In this document: positions 28,386 through 35,300 of the stretch, piece after piece | Layout of the letters: every line of letters begins with the position of its first letter | Numbering within the stretch: the stretch's first letter is position 1 | NCBI RefSeq assembly: GCF_030929555.1 | Contig: NZ_JAVFVT010000015.1 | Coordinates: forward strand, 81,861-145,860 | DNA length: 64,000 nucleotides | Source of the DNA: Paenibacillus sp. LHD-117 | GTDB lineage: Bacteria; Bacillota; Bacilli; Paenibacillales; Paenibacillaceae | Direction: 5' to 3' | Made by a program: the position numbers and the translations under genes | The notes under the pieces: generated by a model | What the model was told of the DNA's origin: nothing | Seen by the model: the letters and a program-made list of their open reading frames with translations, nothing else | The model's database searches: none

Positions 28386-29275
28386 GCACTTGAATGTAAC
28401 CTTCGCTATTTTCGAGCCCGTGGTATAGTGCGTTTTCTACCAGCGGCCGAAGAATGAACCGCGGAAGCTGTACCATGTCCAGCCCAGGCTCTACTTGCAT
28501 CCGAACATCGAATGCATAATCATACCTCAATCTCTGCAGCTCAATATAATCCCCGATAGCGGCAAATTCGTCATCAAGAGTAACGATCATGCTTTTTTTC
28601 CCAAATTATAATGCAACACCCGTGTAAATATTGTAACCAGCTTCGCGATATCGCTCTGACCGTGCATCCGCGCGAGCCATTGAATCGTATTCAGCGTATT
28701 GTGAATGAAATGAGGATTGATCTGAACGAGCAGCTTCTCCACTTCGAGCTGACCCCGCCTCTTCTCCTCGTATTTAATCTCCGCAACCAGTTCGACGGTC
28801 CGATCTCTCATCTGCTCGAAATTGCGAAAGACGGACTGAAATTCAGCCAGGCGGATATTCGGCTCGGATTGATCGGACAGATTCAAGGTAAACCTCGTAA
28901 TCACCTTATTCATCTGCCGCAGAGGTCGGCTAACCATAAGCCATATCAGCCAGCCCATGAGCAGGCTGAGCAAGAGCGAACAGATGGAAACCCATAGAAA
29001 CTGGTACCACTTTACGGTTTCCCGTTCATAATCCGTATCGAGTACCATTAGATTCAGCTTCCAGCCTGCGTCGCTACGGATTGGAAGTTGCGGTAGCCCC
29101 CGTTTTCTTCGGACATATCGCTGTAATGCACGGCTCCTTCCGCGCTTGTCATGGTGTGATATACATTAAAGTCCATCGCTTTGCGCTCGAACATTCCTTG
29201 CAAGACGGACGAGATTTTAACTTCCATATAGGAAAAAAAAGGATTTCCATTGTTGTCCTCCATCTTGCGAACCAA
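28378..29275 (-). pseudogene. Broken YesM-type sensor kinase gene
   Basis: Three fragments in different frames rebuild the C-terminal two thirds of a YesM-type kinase. 29275-29054 gives the end of the sensor region; 29048-28587 gives a membrane helix, HAMP region and the His block VQINPHFIHNTLNTIQWL; 28590-28357 gives IELQRLRYDYAF and the ATPase N-box RPLVENALYHGLEN. The N terminus, the G-boxes of the ATPase domain and the partner regulator are lacking. Frame changes near 29050 and 28590 and the truncation at 28380 make it non-functional. Confidence 0.8.
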
Positions 29276-29418
29276 TCGCTATTGGTGGCTTAGCTTTGCC
29301 TTTCCAAGCAGGATTTCCACCTGCTAAACTTCACAACCTAGGCTTGGTCGCACCGAAAGTTGAGTTAGTTACTTCTGCAAGGCTCTTTTTATTTTGAAGA
29401 AAAGATTGAACAAATCGC

Positions 29419-29449
29419 TTGCACCTTACGTAACGTAAGGTTTTATAAT
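29419..29449 (+). promoter_or_regulatory. MerR-type promoter with 19-bp spacer and dyad operator
   Basis: -35 TTGCAC (29419-29424) and -10 TATAAT (29444-29449) are separated by 19 bp, longer than the normal 17. A perfect 17-bp dyad CCTTACGTAACGTAAGG (29424-29440) fills the spacer. This is the standard architecture of MerR-controlled promoters, in which the regulator twists the DNA to align both boxes. It lies 46 bases before the merR-type gene, so the operon is self-controlled. Confidence 0.9.
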
Positions 29450-29494
29450 GAGGATACCGGTGATCGAGCTAGCGACAAAGAACGGAGATGATTA

Positions 29495-30010
29495 ATGAAA
29501 CGATATTGGAAGGTCGGGGATCTGGCCAAGCTGACGGGGCTAACGGTGCGCACGCTGCGCTTCTACGACCAGATCGGGCTGCTCTCGCCGTCGACTTCCA
29601 CGGAATCGGGACATCGGCTCTACGACGACGAGGATTTGTCGCGGCTCTATCGAATTGTATCGCTGAAGGAGTTGGGCCTGTCGCTCGACGAAGTGAAGGC
29701 GGCACTGACGGGCCGCGGAATTGACCCGCTCGAGGTCGTCGGCCTGCAGATGGAGCGGGTGCTGGAGCAAATCCGGCGGCAGCAGAAGCTGCTGGATCAA
29801 CTGAGGCACGTGTCTAAGCTGATGAAAGGAAAGGAGCAGGTGACGGTCGACGATTTCACCACGCTGCTACAAGCGATGAAGAACGACTACGAGAAGCCGA
29901 TCCTGAATCGTCGACAAAGCTGGGAGCAACGTTTTGGCCTGCTGGGGATGTTCTTAGCGGGCGGGGATGACAAAACAAACAATAAAAAAGAAGAAAACAA
30001 GGAGGATTAA
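29495..30010 (+). CDS. MerR family transcriptional regulator
   Basis: Regulator of 171 aa. The N-terminal winged helix is canonical: WKVGDLAKLTGLTVRTLRFY, then IGLLSPS and GHRLYDDEDLSRLYRI. A coiled-coil dimerisation helix follows (near residues 80-115), and the C terminus is short and charged, without a recognised ligand domain or Cys cluster, so no metal can be named. CGGAGATG precedes the ATG. The MerR-type promoter at 29419 controls it and the SRPBCC gene that starts four bases after its stop. Expected action: activation of its own operon after ligand binding. Confidence 0.93.
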   Translation: MKRYWKVGDLAKLTGLTVRTLRFYDQIGLLSPSTSTESGHRLYDDEDLSRLYRIVSLKELGLSLDEVKAALTGRGIDPLEVVGLQMERVLEQIRRQQKLLDQLRHVSKLMKGKEQVTVDDFTTLLQAMKNDYEKPILNRRQSWEQRFGLLGMFLAGGDDKTNNKKEENKED

Positions 30011-30014
30011 GATT

Positions 30015-30455
30015 ATGAAAGAAAAATTTGTAAACCACGGAACATTCGTAATTGAAAAAACTTATCCGGCATCCAGGGAGCAGGTGTACGAAGCAATGGC
30101 TGACGCTGAAGCCAAAGCACGTTGGTTCACGAAGCCGGAAGTGTTCGAATTCCGGGTAGGCGGACGGGAATTCAGCAGCGGTGAAACGCCGGACGGCGGA
30201 TTGTTCACGTTCGACGCGACTTATCAGGAGATTGTGCCGCTCGAGCGGATTGTTTATACGTACGTGATGGACCTTAACGGCGTGCGGTTCTCGGTATCCA
30301 TTACGACGATCGAGCTTGCAGACGCGGATGGCGGCACGAAGCTGACCTTTACGGAGCAAGGCACCTTCTTCGATGGGCTCGATGTGGTGGAGAATCGGGA
30401 ACACGGGTCGAGGGAGCTGCTGGAGCTGCTGGGCAATTCGCTTACTCAGAGCTGA
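30015..30455 (+). CDS. SRPBCC (AHSA1/START-like) domain protein
   Basis: Small cytoplasmic protein of 146 aa with the helix-grip fold of the SRPBCC superfamily, subgroup AHSA1/polyketide-cyclase-like. It has the usual start FVIEKTYPASREQVYEAMAD, then FRVGGREFSSGETPDG and LTFTEQGTFFDGLD. AAGGAGG (29999-30005, inside the merR 3' end) is well spaced for the ATG at 30015. The open frame extends back to 29967, but no ribosome site supports that start. Such proteins bind hydrophobic ligands; with the MerR regulator it may sense or sequester the inducing compound. Substrate not known. Confidence 0.9.
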   Translation: MKEKFVNHGTFVIEKTYPASREQVYEAMADAEAKARWFTKPEVFEFRVGGREFSSGETPDGGLFTFDATYQEIVPLERIVYTYVMDLNGVRFSVSITTIELADADGGTKLTFTEQGTFFDGLDVVENREHGSRELLELLGNSLTQS

Positions 30456-30953
30456 AAAGCCGTTGCGGCGGAGGACGACGCCGACCTAGCTCCCGGCGAA
30501 TTGGAGTTTGCCCATTCACGCTGGTACGACTCCCCAAGGGAAGAGGTTTACCGGGCGTGGGCGCAGCCGGAGCTGCTGACGCAGTGGTGGGGGCCTAACG
30601 GCTTCACGAGCACGTTCCGCGAATTCGACTTCCGCGAAGGCGGCTCCTGGCGTTTTACCTTTCACGGACCGGACGGCAGGGATTATCCGAACGAGAACAA
30701 GTTCATCGAGATCGAGTCGGGAGAGCGTATCGTACTGGAGCATCAAGGCGATCCTGAGTTCCGGTTGACGGCGACATTTACCGAGAAGGGCGGTCGGACG
30801 CGTGTAACATTCCGTCAGCAGTTCAAAGACGAGATGATATTCGAGCAAGTGAAATCGTATTACCCGGCCTGCAACAAGCAGAACCTGGACCGTCTTCGAG
30901 CTGGTGCTAGAGGGACAGCGCGTATTATAACTGCGGGGAAGCATGCCGCGTAA
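30456..30953 (+). pseudogene. Second SRPBCC domain gene, start lost and 3' frameshift
   Basis: The frame is the same as that of the SRPBCC gene before it, separated only by the TGA at 30453. From about 30480 the sequence reads as an AHSA1-type domain (ELEFAHSRWYDSPREEVYRA, QWWGPNGFTSTFREFDFREG, RTRVTFRQQF). No ATG and no ribosome site are present before the domain; the only start is a TTG at 30501 inside it. At the 3' end the normal continuation NLDRLELVLEGQRVL is in another frame after 30895, so the terminal helix is replaced by a junk tail. Most likely a decayed paralogue. Confidence 0.7.
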
Positions 30954-30960
30954 ACAGCAT

Positions 30961-30997
30961 CGGCCTAAGAACGTTGGAGCGTTCTTAGGCCGTTTTT
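30961..30997 (+). terminator. Rho-independent terminator of the merR operon
   Basis: CGGCCTAAGAACG (30961-30973) and CGTTCTTAGGCCG (30980-30992) are a perfect 13-bp stem with a 6-base loop followed by TTTTT. It begins eight bases after the SRPBCC remnant. Confidence 0.95.
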
Positions 30998-31317
30998 CCG
31001 AGTCTAACACTTTATTTACTTCTGACACAAGATTGTTAGGTGTAAAAAAACTCTGGTACCACTTTTGTTGATTTTATTGGGTTTGCCGCGGCACGTGATA
31101 AACACGAAAAATAAAAAGTCAGGAACCACCAAAGATTACCATAAAAAGAAAGTTGGGAACCAATTTGTTCGTTTTTTTAATCGTTGACCCCTGAGACACA
31201 TGATTCAAAAGGAACAAAAATATAGAAAATAGAATCTACATAAATGGGAGGTCTCTCATTCAACAATACGCTTCCTCGCTACAGTGAATGTCTGATGTCT
31301 GTTCAATAGAGAATGCG
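30998..31317. other. 320-bp A/T-rich stretch without genes
   Basis: No credible gene. Three short similar pieces occur (CTGGTACCAC near 31053, AGGAACCACC near 31121, GGGAACCAAT near 31155), perhaps eroded ends of transposons. The start TTACTTCTGACACAAGATTG (near 31015) resembles a piece near 13800, next to the arginase gene. The stretch leads into the IS3 relic. Confidence 0.35.
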
Positions 31318-31572
31318 TCAATACTACTAGGTATCATGATTAATAGGATGGTAATGAATGCGCACATCGAGTCGTTCCATAGTGTATTGGAGGCCGAGTG
31401 CCTGCAGCGGCACGAGTTCATGAGCTACCAAGAAGCGTACGACACGGTGACGAAATACATCCGCTTCTACAATGAACGGCGGATGCATGGCAGTCTGTAC
31501 GATCAAGCGCCCGAGCAGTACCGTGTTGCCGCGGCGACTGGTGAAGTGGAGCCTTTAATCGTGAAAGTCTGA
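31318..31572 (+). pseudogene. IS3-family transposase (OrfB) C-terminal relic
   Basis: About 80 codons of the catalytic-domain end of an IS3/IS150-type integrase: NAHIESFHSVLEAECLQRHE with the last acidic residue of the DDE triad (E of IESF), then YIRFYNERRMHGSL and APEQYR. The first two catalytic Asp residues, OrfA and both inverted repeats are not found. It marks old transposon activity at the border of the accessory region. Confidence 0.85.
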
Positions 31573-31627
31573 GCAATTTTAAGCAATACTGAGGAGCACG
31601 TACGTTAAGTGTCCTAGACTCAAGAAT

Positions 31628-31729
31628 TCAGGGGTTGAACCGCTTCTCCGCGAAAAAGATTTGATACGTATATACTAGCGTGGCTACCTTCGCTACTTGC
31701 AGCAAGAAGTCCTTCATTGTGGTCATCAT
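31628..31729 (-). CDS. Possible 33-aa peptide with hydrophobic centre
   Basis: A short frame MMTTMKDFLLQVAKVATL followed by VYTYQIFFAEKRFNP and TGA. AAAGGTGG stands 7 bases before the ATG, a strong and well-spaced ribosome site. The peptide has an amphipathic, partly hydrophobic centre and a charged tail, in size like small membrane peptides or type I toxins, but I do not recognise a family. It lies between the IS3 relic and the structured region at 32 kb. It could be real or a remnant of a transposase end. Confidence 0.35.
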   Translation of the reverse strand: MMTTMKDFLLQVAKVATLVYTYQIFFAEKRFNP

Positions 31730-31842
31730 CGTTTGGCCACCTTTGTCGTGTAAAAGTTAAAACGGACTTCTTTCATTATCGTCCAATGTACGGATCGCTG
31801 CGAGAATATTCACCTTGTTCTACTGTAAAGCGGCTGGAGGGC

Positions 31843-31867
31843 AAAAAAACATCCCCCGTTCGGGGGA
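31843..31867 (-). terminator. Minus-strand terminator (short GC hairpin, T-run)
   Basis: CCCCC (31853-31857) and GGGGG (31862-31866) with a GTTC loop, preceded on the plus strand by seven A, which gives a T-run on the minus strand. It ends whatever is transcribed leftward from the 32-kb region. Confidence 0.7.
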
Positions 31868-31954
31868 GAAAACGCTGAGCGGCAGGATACACGCTTTTTC
31901 TTTATTACGCCTCCGGTTTCCTGCGCGCGGAACGCCCCCCATTTGGGGTTCATC

Positions 31955-32033
31955 TCCCCCTAGGCAGTCCACCAAAAAAACGCAACCCTTCTCAGGTTGC
32001 GTTGTGATTATTATTTGGTGGAGCCTAGGGGGA
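31955..32033. repeat. Inverted repeat ending in CCA-like tRNA 3' sequence
   Basis: TCCCCCTAGGCAGTCCACCA (31955-31974) is matched, apart from one extra AG pair, by the reverse complement of TGGTGGAGCCTAGGGGGA (32016-32033). Both arms look like the acceptor end of a tRNA with encoded CCA. Between them lies a terminator hairpin with ACGCAACC (31980-31987) and GGTTGCGT (31995-32002). Confidence 0.75.
31973..32003 (-). terminator. Strong minus-strand terminator behind the structured RNA candidate
   Basis: AACGCAACC and GGTTGCGTT with a 7-base loop, followed on the minus strand by TTTTTTT. It stands 13 bases after a CCA-like end, the arrangement usual for tRNA or tmRNA genes. Confidence 0.8.
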
Positions 32034-32225
32034 TACGACTCGCACAAGCTCGTCTATCCAACATGGGATGTCCGAATCTCGATTATATAGCTGACGAAGC
32101 TTATTCGGCGAAGACTTTTAGCGGTTGATTCAGACGCCGTGCTCCTCCGCCTTCGGCTCCGTCCGCGCGGACGAACCCCTGACCTCATCGCTGCCAGCGA
32201 TGCGCTCTCCCATACGAGTCGGTTT
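31975..32225 (-). ncRNA. Candidate structured RNA with tRNA-like pieces
   Basis: No coding frame explains this stretch. In minus-strand direction CCGACTCG (near 32222) can pair with CGAGTCG (near 32040), enclosing several local hairpins: CATCG/CGATG around a CTGGCAG loop, GTCCGC/GCGGAC and ATCC/GGAT. The piece 32211-32171 (GGGAGAGCGCATCGCTGGCA and on to GGTCAGGGGTTCG) matches the D-arm end, anticodon arm with GGC (Ala) and T-arm start of a tRNA-Ala. A TATCCCCCTAGGCTCCACCA end follows 137 bases later, then a terminator. It may be a tRNA-Ala gene split by an insertion inside the T-loop, or a real non-coding RNA. Both 5' boundary and function are uncertain. Confidence 0.35.
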
Positions 32226-32231
32226 CACACC

Positions 32232-32285
32232 CAAAAAAATCCCCGCCTGAAAGGATTGTACTCCACCCAGGCTTGATTTTTTAGG
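32232..32285 (-). terminator. Terminator of the large surface-protein gene
   Basis: In minus-strand direction GCCTG and CAGGC pair around an 18-base loop, with extended pairing at the base and a TTTTTTT tract after it. It begins 16 bases after the stop at 32301. Confidence 0.65.
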
Positions 32286-32300
32286 GATTGCTAATGGTTA

Positions 32301-35300
32301 TCAGTCCGTCATTCCAAACGCTTGCAGCATCCTAATAAACACAACCGCCGCCTGTGCGCGGGTCGTTTCACCCTTCGGGCTGAACGTATTTGTATCTGTG
32401 CCTGTCATGATGTTAAGCTTGACCATCAGGCGAACATCCTCCAGATAGGCCGCGTTCACACTTCCAATATCCTTATAGCCGTCCAAGCTTACAAATTCCT
32501 TGGACATCGGCAGTTTCTCAAGAGCAATAACTGCCGCCAGCATGCTCGCCATTTCCTCGCGGGTCAGTGGTTGATCGGGCTTGAAACTATTGCCGCTGAC
32601 GAAGTTCAATAGTCCAAGCTCCTTCGCTTTGGCTACCTCTTCGAAGTACCACGCTCCTGACTTTACATCGTCATAGGACGATGTGTTGCCGATTGATGTG
32701 CCTCTTCCCAGCGACCGGACTAACATGGCGGTAAACTCCGCTCTTGTAATCGTTCTGTTCGGATCGTATTTTCCGCCGCCAACCCCGTCAACAAGCCCTT
32801 TCGCTGCTGCAAGATCAACATACGATTTGCCCCAATGCTTCAGCACATCGGTAAAGTTCACGGCGTTTTCCGCTACGACGTAAACGCTGTTCGAATTAGA
32901 GGCAATCAGCGCATACCATACTCCGTCAATTTGAACCATTCGAGCGGGGACGAACTCGAATTTCTTGGTCATTTCGTTATAACGGAATGCACCCCATTGG
33001 ACAGGCACGCTTGACCTATCTTTCGGCATTGGGATTACTCTAGTTAGCGACTTGCTGAACCGATCTGCCGACCCGATTGTTTTTCCTGTTTTTGTATTAA
33101 TGATCACGATATGAAAATCCACTATCGCGCCTTTGACTATGCCATTTGGAACGCTGTTTTTAAATGCCGCTTGGATGTCCTTATTGCCAGACTTGTCGGT
33201 CATGGTGATCTTAAAGCTGACATCCTCGGCTTTAATGTTGTTTGCATCAAGCAGCTCCTGCAGTCCCGGAATAAGCGAAGCTATATTAACTGGCACTTGA
33301 TAGCTGCCGTAGTGAGTCTTGATCTCGATGAAAAAGTCAGCGTTTTTGCCAGCAAAGCCGGTTAAAATGCTTGCCGGAATGCTGACATAGGCCACGCCGT
33401 CCTTCGGAGATACTTCAAGCACGACTGACGGCTTCGTGGTGTCGACGCTATCCGGGTCTACTGCCGAGCCATTTATGTCGATAACAGGATTGATTACAGC
33501 AGGAGTTGAGCCGCTGCCACTGTTACTAACAGCAGGCGTCGTATCGCTCACCGTAATCGCAAGCGTCTGCGCCGCTCCACCGCTGAACGTAAACGTCAAG
33601 CTTGTCGTTCCGACCGGCTGTGCCGCCAAGTACGCCTTGTTGATCGTAACCGTACTGCCCGACACGGAATAGTCCGTTCCCTGCGCCAAAGTCGTCGCGC
33701 CGTTGGCGATGCTTGTCAACGTGTTGCCGTTCAGCGTCAATGTCGTCGATACATCCGCATTCCCCGCCGCTCCGGCGTATTTGTCGAAGCTCGCGCTCGT
33801 CGGGCTGATCGTGCTCGTTTGCGGCGTCGTATCGCTCACCGTAATCGCAAGAGTCTGCGCCGCTCCACTGCTAAACGTAAACGTCAAGCTTGTCGTTCCG
33901 ACCGGCTGTGCCGCCAAGTACGCCTTGTTGATCGTAACCGTGCTGCCCGACACGGTATAGTCCGTTCCCTGCGCCAGAGGCGTCGCGCCATTGGCGATGC
34001 TTGTCAACGTGTTGCCGTTCAGCGTCAATGTCGTCGATACATCCGCATTCCCCGCCGCTCCGGCGTATTTGTCGAAGCTCGCGCTCGTCGGGCTGATCGT
34101 GCTCGTTTGCGGCGTCGTATCGCTCACCATAATCGCAAGCGTCTGCGCCGCTCCACCGCTGAACGTAAACGTCAAGCTTGTCGTTCCGACCGGCTGTGCC
34201 GCCAAGTACGCCTTGTTGATCGTAACCGTGCTGCCCGACACGGTATAGTCCGTTCCCTGCGCCAGAGGCGTCGCGCCATTGGCGATGCTTGTCAACGTGT
34301 TGCCGTTCAGCGTCAATGTCGTCGATACGTCCGCATTCCCCGCCGCTCCGGCGTATTTGTCGAAGCTCGCGCTAGCCGGACTGATCGTGCTCGTTTGCGG
34401 CGTCGTATCGCTCACCGTAATCGCAAGAGTCTGCGCCGCTCCACTGCTAAACGTAAACGTCAAGCTTGTCGTTCCGACCGGCTGTGCCGCCAAGTACGCC
34501 TTGTTGATCGTAACCGTACTGCCCGACACGGTATAGTCCGTGCCCTGCGCCAAAGTCGTCGCGCCGTTGGCGATGCTTGTCAACGTGTTGCCGTTCAGCG
34601 TCAATGTCGTCGATACGTCCGCATTCCCCGCCGCTCCGGCGTATTTGTCGAAGCTCGCGCTAGCCGGACTGATCGTGTAGTCAGGTAAGACGGTAAATGA
34701 ATAGGCGGCTACACCTGCCGGAACCACAACCTCCTGAGCTTCGAGAGCTAGAACATAAAGCTCGTGCTGACCGTACGTGATAGATGACACCATTCCTGTC
34801 CAGTCTCCGCCAGACGGATTCGCACGAACCCATGTTCCTTCCGTGGTATCGAGCTGGAAATACACGCCATGCACCACTGAGGCATACGGGCTATAAGCAT
34901 TGGACACCTGGAATGTAAAAATTTCATCCGTGCCGTACGCAATGTTGCCGGGCAGTGGCATAACTCCAACTTGCAATGGATTCATTGTACGCCCGGCGCC
35001 GTCTATGACTGTCACGTTAGCGCTGTTACTGTTGGCAACAAAGATTTTGTTCGTCACCGGATTCACCGCGACTGCCATGGGTCTGGTTCCCGCAGCTACC
35101 GTCGTCGTGTTGCTCGCGCCGTCAATGACCGTCACGTTGTTGCTGTTACTATTGGCCACATAGATTTTGTTCGTAACCGGATTCATCTCGACTGCCCAAG
35201 GATTGCTTCCCGCCGCTATCGTCGTCGTTGTGTTGCTCGCACCGTCAATGACCGTCACGTTGTTGCTGTTACTATTGGCCACATAGATTTTGTTTGTAAC

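Noticed and set aside
31815..32090. Plus-strand frame of 91 codons over the structured region
   Set aside because: It crosses two terminators and the inverted repeat and has no ribosome site; low-complexity product.
31843..32225. T-box leader or canonical tmRNA
   Set aside because: The T-box sequence AGGGTGGNACCGCG is missing, and there is no tag-peptide frame or complete tmRNA acceptor pairing.
33819..34688. Long plus-strand Arg-rich open frame (289 codons)
   Set aside because: It lies opposite the four X2-like repeats and repeats with the same 288-bp period; the composition is that of an antisense reading of a repetitive gene.
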